A stretch of 64,000 nt of DNA from UBA10518 sp022837185 (GCA_034007705.1 JAVEQK010000014.1:1-64000), one strand, 5' to 3'. Shown: positions 1 through 9,245, counted from the stretch's first letter. Made by a program: numbers and translations. Notes: a model not told the origin generated them from the sequence alone.

Positions 1-18
1 CGCAATTATATCCTTCGG

Positions 19-900
19 TCAGGGAAGCTTTTCCTGGCTGGCGGAACGGATATATTCCTTGAATGCCTTGCCCAGGGTCGGATGGGATATGGCAAAGTCG
101 ACCACCGCCTTGAGGTAGCCCAGCTTGTCTCCGGCGTCATAGCGCCGGCCCTGGAATTCGTAGGCATACATGCCCCGGGTGCGGGCCAGTTCAACCAGGG
201 AGTCGGTCAACTGGATTTCCCCGCCGTGGCCGGGTTCGGTCCTGCCGAGATAGTCAAAGACATCGGGCATCAACAGGTAGCGGCCGATGATCGCCATGTC
301 GGACGGCGACGAGCCCGGCGCCGGCTTTTCGACCATGTGGGTCACCTTGTAGGTCCGCTCGATCCCGGTCTCCTCCCCCTCGACGATGCCGTACTGGTGG
401 GTCTGGTCCATGGGCACCCGCTGCACGGCGACAATGGATTCGCCGACCCGTTCGAACAGGTCGATCATCTGCTTGCAGCAGGGGACCTTGCTCCTGACGA
501 GGTCATCGCCGAGCAGCACGATAAAGGGTTCATCGCCCACGACATGGCGGGCCATCCAGATCGCATGCCCCAGGCCCAGGGGCTCCTTCTGCCGCACCGA
601 AACAATGTCGATGAGGTTGGAGATATTTTTGAGCTCCTCCCTGAGCTGGACCTTGTTTTTCTCCTTGAGGACGGTGTCGAGTTGGAAATCGTAGTCAAAA
701 TGGTTCTCAATGGCCGCCTTGCCTTCACTGGTGATCAGGATGACCTCCTCGATGCCGGAAGCGACCGCCTCCTCGACAATGTACTGGATTGTCGGCCGAT
801 CAACGATGGTCAGCATTTCCTTGGGAATTGCCTTGGTGGCGGGCAGGAACCGGGTGCCGAGCCCGGCAACCGGGATAACGGCCTTGCGAATCTTTGTCAT
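19..900 (-). CDS. galU: UTP-glucose-1-phosphate uridylyltransferase
   Basis: A 293-aa cytoplasmic enzyme that makes UDP-glucose from UTP and glucose-1-phosphate. The N-terminal nucleotide-binding loop GLGTRFLPATKAIPKEM (about residues 12-28) is the GalU signature, and the length fits the family. The frame stays open about 100 codons further upstream, but family similarity begins at MTKIRKAVIPVAG, and AGGAGAAG sits directly before this ATG, which fixes the start. It is divergent from hrpA. UDP-glucose is the glucosyl donor of the sucrose enzymes at 48.6-55.5 kb, so the gene may serve both envelope sugars and osmolyte synthesis (inference). Confidence 0.96.
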   Translation of the reverse strand: MTKIRKAVIPVAGLGTRFLPATKAIPKEMLTIVDRPTIQYIVEEAVASGIEEVILITSEGKAAIENHFDYDFQLDTVLKEKNKVQLREELKNISNLIDIVSVRQKEPLGLGHAIWMARHVVGDEPFIVLLGDDLVRSKVPCCKQMIDLFERVGESIVAVQRVPMDQTHQYGIVEGEETGIERTYKVTHMVEKPAPGSSPSDMAIIGRYLLMPDVFDYLGRTEPGHGGEIQLTDSLVELARTRGMYAYEFQGRRYDAGDKLGYLKAVVDFAISHPTLGKAFKEYIRSASQEKLP

Positions 901-991
901 TCTTCTCCTGAGCGGGTTGGGTTTGGTAATGGATTTGAGTTTGGGCTGTATTTCCTGTATATATAGCAGGTGATTTCCCTGTCGGCAAGTA

Positions 992-3900
992 ATGCATGGT
1001 GCCGTCCCCACAGTTGTCGAAAAAACGCGATCAATGCTTCTCTCGTATCCTCCGGAACTGCCGATTTCCGAAAAAAAAGACGATATTGTCGCCGCCATCC
1101 GCGCCCATCGGGTCCTGGTCATTGCCGGCGACACCGGTTCCGGCAAGACGACCCAGCTTCCCAAAATGTGCCTGGAGGCCGGACAGGGACAATCCGGGCT
1201 CATCGGCTGCACCCAGCCCAGGCGGATTGCCGCGATATCGGTCGCCGAACGCGTGGGAGAGGAAGTCCGGGACCCGGCACTGGTCGGCTACAAAATTCGG
1301 TTCCACGACCGGACCGGCCCCACCACCCGCATCAAGTTCATGACCGACGGAGTCCTGCTGGCGGAAACGAGGCAGGACAGGGACCTTGGCCGCTACGACA
1401 CCATCATCATAGATGAGGCCCACGAACGAAGCCTCAACATCGATTTTCTGCTGGGCTGCCTCAGGCAGCTCCTTACCAGGAGGGGCGATCTCAAGCTGAT
1501 CATCTCCTCGGCCACCCTGGATACGGCAAAGTTCAGCGACCACTTCGGCGGGGCCCCGGTCATCAACGTCTCCGGCCGCACCTATCCCATCGACATCGAC
1601 TACCTTCCCTGCGGCGCCGGCGAGGATGACAGCGAGGAAACCTATGTTGAACTGGCGGCCCGCATGGCGGTCCGCATCACGGAAGAGCGAGGCGGCGGCG
1701 ACATGCTGGTGTTCATGCCCACGGAACGTGACATCCGCGACTGCACGGACCTGCTCGCACAACAGATGGGCGATGCAGCGCTGGTCCTCCCTCTTTTCGG
1801 GCGCCTGCACGCCGCCGACCAGCGGAAAATCTTCCGGCCTTCTCCACGGCGGAAAATCATCGTAGCCACCAATATCGCCGAGACCTCCATCACGGTGCCC
1901 GGCATCCGCTATGTCATCGACACCGGCCTGGCCCGGATCTCCCGCTACAATCCCCGCGCCAGAACGACCAGCCTGCAGGTCCAGCGGGTGTCCAGGGCCA
2001 GCTGCGACCAGCGGACCGGGCGCTGCGGCCGCACCGGTCCCGGCTACAGCCTGCGGCTGTACAGCGAGGAGGATTATCTTGGCCGGCCCCGCTTCACCCA
2101 GCCGGAAATTCAGCGCGCCAACCTGGCCGAAGTCATTCTGCAGATGCTCAGCCTCGGGCTCGGCGTCCCCCGCGATTTCCCCTTTCTCGACCCGCCCGCG
2201 GTCAACGCCGTCCGCGACGGCTATGCCCTGCTGCAGGAACTCGGGGCCATTACCCCTGACAACCGGCTGACCGGGCGGGGAAAAATCATGGCCGGACTGC
2301 CCCTTGATCCCTGCATTGCCCGGGTCATCATCGAGGCGGCTGAACTCGGCGCCCTCAGGGAGGTGAAAATCATCGCCGCCGGCCTGTCCATACAGGACCC
2401 GCGCATCCGCCCGGCGGACAACGAACAGCAGGCCGATGCGGCCCACAAACGTTTTGCCGACAGGAGTTCCGACTTCATGGGCCTGCTGAACATCTGGGAG
2501 CTGTTCACCGCCACCGCCGACAAGGTGAGGTCCCGGGCCCGGCTGCGCAAATTCTGCACCGGCCACTTTCTGTCCTGGCAGCGGATGCGCGAATGGCTCG
2601 ACATCCATGACCAGCTCAACGAACTGACCGCGAAAAACAAGCGGTTCCGCGACAACACCGCGGCGGCGGGCTTCGATGCCGTCCATCAGGCCCTGCTCAG
2701 CGGTTTTCTGCGCAACATCGGCCAGAAAAAGGAGAAGAACATCTACCGGATCAGCGGCGGCCGCGAGGCCATGCTCTTTCCCGGCTCGGCCCTGTTCAAC
2801 CACGGCGGCCAGTGGATCGTCTGTGCCTCGTTCATGGAAACCAGCCGCCTCTTCGCGATGAATGCGGCCAACATAGACGGCCGCTGGCTGGAGAAAATCG
2901 GCGGCGACCTGTGCCGCCGAAGCTGGTCCGACTTCCACTGGGAGAAAAAGGCCGGCCGGGTTGTCGCCCTGGAGAAAGTCACCCTTTTCGGCCTGGTGAT
3001 CGTCGCCGGCCGCAAGGTCAACTACGGGACCATAAACGATGCCGCCGCCAGGGAAGCCAGGGAGATATTCATTCACCAGGCCCTGGTCGGGGGAGAGCTC
3101 GGCGGCGGCTATTCCTTTCTCCGGCATAATCTCGCCCTGATCAAAAAATTTGCGGAAATGGAGGCCCGGACCCGGCGCCGGAACATCGTCGTGGACGACA
3201 CCCTGCTGTACCGCTTCTACGACGAGCGCCTCGGAATGGTATATGACCGGCACACCCTCAACCGGGACATCCGCAAAAACCGCGGCGACCGGTACCTCCG
3301 GATGACCGGGGACGATGTCTGCCGGGCGGCTCCCGGCGAGGAGGAATTATACCGGTTTCCGCGCTCCCTGCGGGCGGGAAGCCACCGCCTCCGCCTTTCC
3401 TACCGCTTCGAACCCGGAGACGAAGCCGACGGGGTGACCGTCGACATCCCCCGGTCCATCGCGCAGCATCTCAATCCCCAGGTTTTTGAATGGCTGGTGC
3501 CGGGCCTGCTGGAGGAGAAAATCCTCGGTCTGCTGAAAAATATGCCCAAAACCCTGCGGCGGCGGCTGGTGCCCCTTCCCGACACCGTCGACCGCATCAT
3601 GGACGAATTGCCCCTGTACCAGGGCTCCCTCTATGCCGCCCTGGAAAAAACGATCCTTCGGAACCACCAGGTCCATATTCACCGCTCCCAATGGCAGCCG
3701 GACAAGCTCCCCCCGCACCTGCTGATGCGGTTCACCCTGCGGGGTGATGACGACGCGGTCCTGCTGACCAGCCGTTCCTACTCCGACATCCTGCGCCGCC
3801 TGTCCGGGACCGGCCCTGATGACATCGGTTTAGATGCCGGGGCAATCGAGGTTCCGGTCATAACCTCCATCCGCTCCTGGGATTTTCCCACCCCGCCCGA

Positions 3901-4777
3901 ACCACTGACCCTGCCCGGCGGCCCGGGTTCACCTTCCTGCCTGTTCCCGACCCTGTTTGTCGATGAGCGCACCGACAACGTCGAACTGCGGTACATAGCC
4001 GACCTGGAACAGAGCAGGCGGCGAAACCGGGCGGGCCTGCGCTTTGTATACACCCGCCAGTGCCCCCGGGAGGTAAAGGCCCTGGCCAGGGAATGCAAAA
4101 ACGCCCTGGCCGCCCACTCCGCCTCCTGGCTCGCCCTCGGCTTCGGTGCCTCCGCCCGTGAAATGCGCGAAGCCCTGCTGGCCTTTCTGCTGGATGACCT
4201 GTTCGGCCTACATGACGGACGGCTGCCCTCCCGGCAGGATTTTGACGCAACCCTCGCCGCCGTCCTCAAAAACGGTATCGCGCGCAGCGGCGTGCGCATG
4301 CTTGACCACCTGCACAGGCTGCTCGTCCTGCGGCGGGAAATAGGCACCAGTCTCCTGCGGGCATCCTCCAAAAACGGAACCGGACCGGGGACGGACAGGT
4401 TTGCCGACTTCCGCGACCATCTCGACGAACTGCTTCCCGCGGATTTTCTGGTCTCTCGAAAATACGGGGATTTTGAACATACCGAAAGATATCTCAAGGC
4501 CCTGGCAATCCGCCTGGAACGGGCGGAGCATTCTCCGGTCAAGGACAGCCGCAAAGCCGCCCTGATCAAACCGGCCGTCAACCGCCTTCGGCAATTCAAG
4601 GATGCTGCCTGCCGAGGGGCCGAATGCTGCGCGTCCATCGCCGAATACCGGCAGATGGTCGAGGAACTGCGGGTTTCGGTCTTTGCCCCGGAACTCGGCA
4701 CGCTCATGCCGGTATCGGAAAAAAGGCTGCTGCAAAAATGGCAGCAGGTCGAAGCCGCCTGCCTGCGCGTCGAGTAG
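992..4777 (+). CDS. hrpA: ATP-dependent RNA helicase HrpA (DEAH box)
   Basis: A 1261-aa DEAH/RHA helicase, close to the roughly 1300 aa of E. coli HrpA. Walker A GDTGSGKT lies at residues 46-53, DEAH at 141-144 and motif III SAT at 173-175; the helicase C domain contains QRTGRCGRTGPG, followed by the HA2/OB region and the long C-terminal DUF3418-type segment. The family acts on RNA and stalled ribosomes in the cytoplasm. The start is uncertain: no clear Shine-Dalgarno sequence precedes position 992, and the ATG at 1034 (MLLSYPPELPISEKKDDI) is an equally good candidate. It is transcribed alone, divergent from galU. Confidence 0.95.
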   Translation: MHGAVPTVVEKTRSMLLSYPPELPISEKKDDIVAAIRAHRVLVIAGDTGSGKTTQLPKMCLEAGQGQSGLIGCTQPRRIAAISVAERVGEEVRDPALVGYKIRFHDRTGPTTRIKFMTDGVLLAETRQDRDLGRYDTIIIDEAHERSLNIDFLLGCLRQLLTRRGDLKLIISSATLDTAKFSDHFGGAPVINVSGRTYPIDIDYLPCGAGEDDSEETYVELAARMAVRITEERGGGDMLVFMPTERDIRDCTDLLAQQMGDAALVLPLFGRLHAADQRKIFRPSPRRKIIVATNIAETSITVPGIRYVIDTGLARISRYNPRARTTSLQVQRVSRASCDQRTGRCGRTGPGYSLRLYSEEDYLGRPRFTQPEIQRANLAEVILQMLSLGLGVPRDFPFLDPPAVNAVRDGYALLQELGAITPDNRLTGRGKIMAGLPLDPCIARVIIEAAELGALREVKIIAAGLSIQDPRIRPADNEQQADAAHKRFADRSSDFMGLLNIWELFTATADKVRSRARLRKFCTGHFLSWQRMREWLDIHDQLNELTAKNKRFRDNTAAAGFDAVHQALLSGFLRNIGQKKEKNIYRISGGREAMLFPGSALFNHGGQWIVCASFMETSRLFAMNAANIDGRWLEKIGGDLCRRSWSDFHWEKKAGRVVALEKVTLFGLVIVAGRKVNYGTINDAAAREAREIFIHQALVGGELGGGYSFLRHNLALIKKFAEMEARTRRRNIVVDDTLLYRFYDERLGMVYDRHTLNRDIRKNRGDRYLRMTGDDVCRAAPGEEELYRFPRSLRAGSHRLRLSYRFEPGDEADGVTVDIPRSIAQHLNPQVFEWLVPGLLEEKILGLLKNMPKTLRRRLVPLPDTVDRIMDELPLYQGSLYAALEKTILRNHQVHIHRSQWQPDKLPPHLLMRFTLRGDDDAVLLTSRSYSDILRRLSGTGPDDIGLDAGAIEVPVITSIRSWDFPTPPEPLTLPGGPGSPSCLFPTLFVDERTDNVELRYIADLEQSRRRNRAGLRFVYTRQCPREVKALARECKNALAAHSASWLALGFGASAREMREALLAFLLDDLFGLHDGRLPSRQDFDATLAAVLKNGIARSGVRMLDHLHRLLVLRREIGTSLLRASSKNGTGPGTDRFADFRDHLDELLPADFLVSRKYGDFEHTERYLKALAIRLERAEHSPVKDSRKAALIKPAVNRLRQFKDAACRGAECCASIAEYRQMVEELRVSVFAPELGTLMPVSEKRLLQKWQQVEAACLRVE

Positions 4778-4879
4778 GAGCAATTTCAGTTGGCAGTCGG
4801 CAGCGCTCCACCCCGCGCTGCGGGCGCCGAATGAGGAGAATAACACCCTTTCACATATCAATTACCTGTTGATATTATT

Positions 4880-5049
4880 GTTCATTTTCTTTGCTTGCCC
4901 AAAGAAAATGAACCAAAAGAAAGGGCACCCGTGCCACTTGGTCCTGCGGACTGCCTTGCGCTCCTCGAAGCTGCCGGAAATTTACAAACTCGCGGAGTTT
5001 ATACCCCTTCGAGGGGTGCTCAAACAGTGTAAATTTCCTTTTCGGCAGC
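4880..5049. repeat. Structured intergenic repeat with nested hairpins
   Basis: It begins with a perfect 14-bp inverted repeat (4880-4893 and 4900-4913, loop CTTGCC). A second pair of arms follows at 4970-4986 and 5028-5049 (GCTGCCGGAAATTTACA against its slightly bulged complement), enclosing a small CCCC-TTCGA-GGGG hairpin at 5004-5016. Such GTTCATTTTCTTTG palindromes recur between genes in many proteobacteria, from memory. It could fold as RNA or be a non-autonomous mobile element; no coding function is visible. Confidence 0.6.
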
Positions 5050-5196
5050 TCCTGCGGTGCTCAGCTGTCAATCGTCTGCTGAAGAGCAGACAACTGACAA
5101 TGGGACGTTTGAGCTTGATGCATGAATGCATAAAGAAAATTATGGTAATATTTCTGTGGCCTATCTGCTTGATCTACCGTTATGTTATTCATGAGT

Positions 5197-5300
5197 TTGC
5201 AGTTGGCAGTCGGTAATTTGGGAGTCGGAAGTTGGCAGTCGGCAGTTGGCAGGGCCGTAGGTTGGGGTGAACCCGTGAACCCCAACAATTTCAATCGGTT
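5197..5300. repeat. Heptamer (GGCAGTY) patch plus GTAGGTTGGGG module
   Basis: Degenerate 7-base repeats of GTTGGCA/GTCGGCA are joined to GTAGGTTGGGGTGAACC..GAACCCCAAC..AATCGGTT. The second part is the reverse complement of the module seen around 23043-23090 and 23258-23305, so the same composite repeat occurs here in the opposite orientation. The module has an internal TTGGGGT/ACCCCAA inverted repeat. Confidence 0.75.
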
Positions 5301-5400
5301 ACTGGACTTCGCCAGCTCAGCGCAACCTGCTCAACTTTACGTAGTTTCAACCACCCTTCCACCACTTCGATTGTCCTTTCGTCATCTCGACCGCCCTTTC

Positions 5401-5470
5401 GTCATTTCGACCGCAGGGAGAAATCTCACGTCCTCGGCGCAATGAGATTTCTCCCTGCGGTCGAAATGAC
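5401..5470. repeat. 28-bp perfect inverted repeat, 14-base loop
   Basis: The arms at 5401-5428 and 5443-5470 are exact complements, beginning GTCATTTCGACCGCAGGGAG. This kind of palindrome is a common intergenic repeat in many genomes (from memory, no search done). A partial copy of the outer part, GTCATCTCGACCG, lies just upstream at about 5381-5393. As RNA it would form a very stable hairpin, but there is no T-run to suggest a terminator. Confidence 0.85.
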
Positions 5471-5581
5471 AGCAAAGCCCATGACCACCTCGTCTTTTTG
5501 AACGGATGTGAGTATATTCGATAAGTCTTGCCGACAGGAAAAAAACTGGCAGATTAGAGAGAACAGCGACTTCCCCGGCGC

Positions 5582-5596
5582 TGGCAATACATTTGC
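5582..5596 (+). promoter_or_regulatory. Candidate sigma-54 promoter (-24/-12)
   Basis: TGGCAA-TACAT-TTGC matches TGGCAC-N5-TTGC at 9 of 10 positions, with the required GG-N10-GC spacing. It lies about 110 bases before the first gene of the 5.7-9.0 kb operon. No GCARAATNNGNCC motif was seen upstream, so if real it may answer to another activator. One such match can arise by chance. Confidence 0.4.
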
Positions 5597-5705
5597 TCAG
5601 GATGAATAGGAATCTGAATCAATTTTGAACAAAACCGGCCCATGCGGTACAATACAATAATTATTCATTGGCTGAGGGGATGATTCATACATTAAGGAGA
5701 AACCC

Positions 5706-6599
5706 ATGCGCTGCCTGGTAACCGGGGGAACGGGCTTTGTCGGCCGCCATCTTGTGCGCCGGCTGGAACGGCCGATTGTCGTTGGCCGCGACTTGGAAAA
5801 AATACGCAACCTGTTCAGCGAAGCCGAGCCCTATCAGTGGAGCCTGGGGGAGGCGTTGGACCCGGAAATGCTGCGCGGGGTCGATACGGTATTTCACCTG
5901 GCCGGCGAATCCATCTTCAAGGGACGCTGGAACGAGGCCAGAAAAAAACAAATCATGGAAAGCCGGCTGGCGGGCACCCGCCAGCTTGTCCAGGCGCTGA
6001 CCTCCCTTGCCGAACCGCCGGCCACCCTGATTTGTGCCTCGGCCGTCGGCTTCTATGGTTCCAGGGGCGACGAACCGCTTACCGAATCCGCCCGGCCCGG
6101 CAGCGACTTTCTTGCCCGCGTCTGTCAGGGCTGGGAAGAGGAAGCGGCCAAAGCAGAACAGGCCGGCATTCGGGTCGTATCCGTGCGCATCGGTCTTGTC
6201 CTGGGGCGTGACGGCGGCGCCCTGCCCCTGATGCTGACGCCCTTCCGCTTCGGTCTGGGGGGGAGGATCGGCAGCGGCCGCCAGTACATGTCCTGGATCC
6301 ATATAGATGATTTGGTCGCCATCCTCCTGTTTGCCGCCGCCAATCCGTTTGTGCGCGGCCCCGTAAACGGGGTTGCGCCCCAGGCGCTGACCAACAGGGA
6401 GTTTACCGCCGCCCTGGCCTCGGCTCTCGGGCGGCCGGCCCTGTTTACCGTACCCGGCTTTGTCCTCCGGATCACCCTGGGTGAATTTGCCGAGGTGCTG
6501 CTCGGTTCGCAGCGGGCCGTCCCCGAAAAGATCAGCAGCGCCGGCTACTCCTTTGACTTTCCCGAAATCCGGGACGCCCTCGCAAACCTCATCCAGTGA
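5706..6599 (+). CDS. TIGR01777 family NAD-dependent epimerase/dehydratase-like protein
   Basis: 297 aa. The N-terminal Rossmann motif TGGTGFVG (about residues 6-13) and the family signature HLAGESIF...W (about 64-75) place it in TIGR01777 (YfcH / plant SulA-like), a branch of the extended short-chain dehydrogenases whose substrate is unknown. AGGAGAAACCC precedes the ATG. The next gene begins at the stop codon, so it heads an operon with the haem c lipoprotein, rhodanese-ferritin and FAD oxidoreductase genes. Confidence 0.88.
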   Translation: MRCLVTGGTGFVGRHLVRRLERPIVVGRDLEKIRNLFSEAEPYQWSLGEALDPEMLRGVDTVFHLAGESIFKGRWNEARKKQIMESRLAGTRQLVQALTSLAEPPATLICASAVGFYGSRGDEPLTESARPGSDFLARVCQGWEEEAAKAEQAGIRVVSVRIGLVLGRDGGALPLMLTPFRFGLGGRIGSGRQYMSWIHIDDLVAILLFAAANPFVRGPVNGVAPQALTNREFTAALASALGRPALFTVPGFVLRITLGEFAEVLLGSQRAVPEKISSAGYSFDFPEIRDALANLIQ

Positions 6600-6607
6600 G
6601 CACTGCC

Positions 6608-6967
6608 ATGAACAGACGAACAATCCGGCGGCGGCGAGCCGTTTTCCTGCATCGGACAGCCCTTCGGGGCGGACTGCTGCTGCTCATCCTGGCAGCATTC
6701 ACCCTCCCCGCCTGCAACCGCCAGCCCAACGGCAACCCGGCCGACGGTGAACGATGGTACAGTCTCCACCGCTGCGACGGCTGCCATGGGGAAGACGGCA
6801 TCGGCGGCAGGGGGCCGGAACTGGCCGCGACCGAGTTGAGTTTTCGCCGGTTTGCAAGTAAAATCCGCTCGCCGCATTCCACGGTAATGCCCGCCTATGA
6901 CGAGCAACAGCTGCCGGACGAGGACGCGGCGGACATCTACCTGTGGCTTGTATCCCTGGAAAAGTAA
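6608..6967 (+). CDS. Monohaem class I c-type cytochrome, lipoprotein
   Basis: 119 aa. After a basic N-terminus and hydrophobic stretch comes the lipobox LPAC (FTLPAC), predicting signal peptidase II cleavage and a lipid-anchored exported protein. One haem-binding CDGCH follows, and the Met in STVMPAYDE is the likely sixth ligand, as in small class I cytochromes. A GTG at 6596, overlapping the previous stop, is an alternative start that adds four residues. It probably passes electrons in the periplasm; partners are unknown, but cotranscription with a rhodanese-ferritin protein and a flavoprotein hints at sulfur or oxygen metabolism. Confidence 0.85.
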   Translation: MNRRTIRRRRAVFLHRTALRGGLLLLILAAFTLPACNRQPNGNPADGERWYSLHRCDGCHGEDGIGGRGPELAATELSFRRFASKIRSPHSTVMPAYDEQQLPDEDAADIYLWLVSLEK

Positions 6968-6988
6968 CCCATTGTGAAAGGACCGACC

Positions 6989-7819
6989 ATGCGCTGGAAA
7001 CAATTTTTCACCCCCGTTCAGTCGATGGATGCCAAGGAGGCCAAACAGTTCATCGAGGAAAAGCCCCACGGCACAGTGACCATCCTCGATGTCAGGCAGC
7101 CGTCCGAATACCAGGCCGGTCATATCGCCGGGGCCAAGCTCATCCCCCTGCCCGAGATCAACGACCGCAAAGCAGAGATCGACCGGGACAAGCCCGTGCT
7201 TGTCTATTGCGCCGTGGGCGGCCGCAGCAGGGTTGCGTCCCAGATGCTGTCCGGCGGCGATTTCAAGGAAGTGTACAATCTCAGCGGCGGCTACAAGGCC
7301 TGGCAGGGGCAGACGGCCCTGGGACCGGAGGACCAGGGACTGGAGCTGTTCAGCGGCCGGGAATCCGTCGAGGAGATCCTGATCGTGGCCTATTCCCTCG
7401 AAAAGGGGCTGCGCGAATTTTACCTGTCCATGGCCCCGGGCATGAAAGATGACCGGGCAAGGGAACTGTTCGAGCAGCTGGCCGCCATCGAGTTAAACCA
7501 TCAGGACAGGATTTTTGCCCAATACCTCGAAACCACGAAAAAAGATGCCGACAGAGAGGAGTTTGACCACACCGTTGTGGTGACGGCCATGGAAGGAGGA
7601 CTGACCACGGAGGAATACATGCGGCTGTACGACTTCAACCCGGCTTCTCCCAGGGACGTGGTCGAACTGGCCATGACCATCGAGGCCCAGGCCCTGGACC
7701 TGTATCACCGCGCCGCGGAGAATCATGAAGATGAGGAAAGCGGCAGGGCCCTGGCCGGCATCGCCCAGGAGGAGCAGACCCACCTGAAACGGCTCGGTGA
7801 ATTATTGGACCGGCTCTAA
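6989..7819 (+). CDS. Rhodanese domain fused to a ferritin-like (rubrerythrin-type) domain
   Basis: 276 aa. The N-terminal rhodanese domain (about residues 5-105) carries the active-site loop VYCAVGGRS with its catalytic Cys. The C-terminal domain (about 125-276) is a ferritin-like four-helix bundle with spaced Glu/His (ELNHQ, EAQALDLYHRAAENHEDEES, EEQTHLKRL) that could bind a di-iron centre. GAAAGGA spaced six bases from the ATG at 6989 favours this start over the GTG at 6974. No signal peptide is visible, so it is probably cytoplasmic. Rhodaneses move sulfane sulfur, and ferritin-like domains reduce peroxide or store iron; the combined reaction is not known to me. Confidence 0.9.
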   Translation: MRWKQFFTPVQSMDAKEAKQFIEEKPHGTVTILDVRQPSEYQAGHIAGAKLIPLPEINDRKAEIDRDKPVLVYCAVGGRSRVASQMLSGGDFKEVYNLSGGYKAWQGQTALGPEDQGLELFSGRESVEEILIVAYSLEKGLREFYLSMAPGMKDDRARELFEQLAAIELNHQDRIFAQYLETTKKDADREEFDHTVVVTAMEGGLTTEEYMRLYDFNPASPRDVVELAMTIEAQALDLYHRAAENHEDEESGRALAGIAQEEQTHLKRLGELLDRL

Positions 7820-7839
7820 CACGTCATCAGGAGGTATCC

Positions 7840-8952
7840 ATGTCCCGGAAGCTTCTTCTCGCCGGCGGCGGCCATGCCCACATGATGGTGCTGGCCTCCC
7901 TGGAGCGGTTCATCGCCAAAGGCCACCAGGTCACGGTGGTCCAGCCCTCCCCGTACCATTACTACTCTGGCATGGGACCGGGCATGCTCGGCAAAACCTA
8001 TTCCCCCGAGGAAATCCGCTTCGCCACCCGCCAGGTCGTGGAAAAACAGGGGGGCACCTTTGTGCTCGACCGGGTGCAGCGGATCGATCCGGCGGCCAGT
8101 ACCGCCTACCTCGAATCCGGGGCCGCGGTTCCCTATGATGTCCTCTCCTTCAATGTCGGCAGCTATGTCCCGCAAAACATGGTCGCTGCCGACAGGGACC
8201 GCATTTTCACGGTCAAGCCCATCGAACGGCTGTACGCCGCCCGGCAGTTGATCCTTGACCTGGCTGCGCAAAAACCCCTCACCATAGGGGTCATCGGCGG
8301 CGGGCCATCCGCGGTGGAGATTGCCGGCAACGTCTGGGGTCTTACCCGGGACTCGAACCTGCACCCGGTGACCATACGAATCTTCACCCGCTCAACCGTC
8401 ATGGGGGAATTTCCCGAAGGGGTGCGCTCAAGGGCCGTCCGTTCCCTGCGGTCCAGAAAAATTGAAATCATTGAGGAGTGCGAGGTCAGAGAAATTCAAC
8501 CCGGCCGGGTAGTTCTCGGAACGGGTTCATCCCACGAGCTGGATGTCATATTCGTGGCGGTGGGCGTCCGGCCGTCTCCGGTGTTCGCCGACTCCGGCCT
8601 GTCAACCGGTCCCGACGGCGGCCTTGTCGTCAATCGGTATCTGCAAAGCATCGACTACCCGAACATATTCGGCGGCGGTGACTGCATTCATTTCCGGGAC
8701 CGGCCCCTGGACAAGGTCGGGGTCTACGCGGTGCGGGAAAATCCGGTACTGCTGCACAACCTGTCGGCGGCCATGGACGGCGGCAGCCTTAAGGAGTTCG
8801 AGCCAGGCGGCGACTACCTGCTCATTTTCAACCTCGGCGACGGAACCGGCATCTTCCGCAAGAAATTCCTGCTGTTCAACGGCAGGGCGGCCTTCCTTAT
8901 CAAGGACTACATCGACCGGCGGTTCATGAAAAAATTCCAGGCCATTGAGTAA
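7840..8952 (+). CDS. FAD/NAD-dependent pyridine nucleotide-disulfide oxidoreductase (TIGR03169-like)
   Basis: 370 aa with the FAD-binding start LLLAGGGHAHMMVL (about residues 5-18), a second nucleotide-binding motif GVIGGGPSAVEIAG (about 150-163) and a late FAD contact NIFGGGDCIHF. The GGGHAH start is typical of the NDH-2-like flavoproteins that in some bacteria are fused to selenophosphate synthetase (TIGR03169); here no SelD part follows. It is likely a membrane-associated NAD(P)H or sulfide:acceptor oxidoreductase. AGGAGG precedes the start. It is the last gene of the operon, followed by a terminator at 8969-8994. Confidence 0.85.
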   Translation: MSRKLLLAGGGHAHMMVLASLERFIAKGHQVTVVQPSPYHYYSGMGPGMLGKTYSPEEIRFATRQVVEKQGGTFVLDRVQRIDPAASTAYLESGAAVPYDVLSFNVGSYVPQNMVAADRDRIFTVKPIERLYAARQLILDLAAQKPLTIGVIGGGPSAVEIAGNVWGLTRDSNLHPVTIRIFTRSTVMGEFPEGVRSRAVRSLRSRKIEIIEECEVREIQPGRVVLGTGSSHELDVIFVAVGVRPSPVFADSGLSTGPDGGLVVNRYLQSIDYPNIFGGGDCIHFRDRPLDKVGVYAVRENPVLLHNLSAAMDGGSLKEFEPGGDYLLIFNLGDGTGIFRKKFLLFNGRAAFLIKDYIDRRFMKKFQAIE

Positions 8953-8968
8953 TCCCGCTGGGCATGAA

Positions 8969-8994
8969 AAAAACCGGCCCTTCGGCCGGTTTTT
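8969..8994. terminator. Bidirectional intrinsic terminator
   Basis: AAAAACCGGCC-CTTC-GGCCGGTTTTT: an 11-bp stem with a four-base loop and A/T runs on both sides. It lies between the convergent FAD oxidoreductase and dodecin genes and can serve both. Confidence 0.9.
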
Positions 8995-9029
8995 CCAGAA
9001 TATGCGCGAGAATCGGGATACTTCTGCGC

Positions 9030-9245
9030 TTACTCCTTGTGCAGGTACTTGAACGAAACGTTTACCCTCGCCCGGTAGGCGACAACCTTGCCTTCGTCTA
9101 TCTGCATGTCCAGCTTCACCACCTCCGCGATCCGCAAATCCTTCAGGCTTTTGGCCGCCGTTTCAACGGCTTTCCTGGCCGCATCCTCCCAGGATTCCTT
9201 GCTGGTGCCGACGAGTTCAATTATCTTGTACACGCTGTCCGCCAT
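9030..9245 (-). CDS. Dodecin family flavin-binding protein
   Basis: 71 aa, the normal dodecin size, with the family start MADSVYKIIELVGTSKESW, the segment IAEVVKLDMQIDEGKV and the final strand YRARVNVSFKYL. Dodecins form dodecamers that bind and buffer flavins or CoA in the cytoplasm. AAGGAGGT precedes the ATG. It is monocistronic, converging on the flavoprotein operon, which may be why it sits here. Confidence 0.93.
   Translation of the reverse strand: MADSVYKIIELVGTSKESWEDAARKAVETAAKSLKDLRIAEVVKLDMQIDEGKVVAYRARVNVSFKYLHKE

Larger units (their letters stand above)
4778..5705. other. Long intergenic region holding repeat elements
   Basis: 928 bases without a convincing gene. In order it contains a GGCAGTY heptamer patch (about 4789-4803), a hairpin element (4880-5049), a second heptamer patch joined to a GTAGGTTGGGG module (about 5197-5300), a 28-bp perfect inverted repeat (5401-5470) and a candidate sigma-54 promoter (5582-5596). 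Short open frames here have no plausible Shine-Dalgarno sequence or protein-like composition. Confidence 0.7.

Noticed and set aside
1031..3253. Very long open frame antisense to hrpA (740 codons)
   Set aside because: It lies entirely opposite hrpA. In GC-rich DNA with strong third-position bias such frames arise as shadows; its product is Gly/Ala/Asp-rich without motifs.
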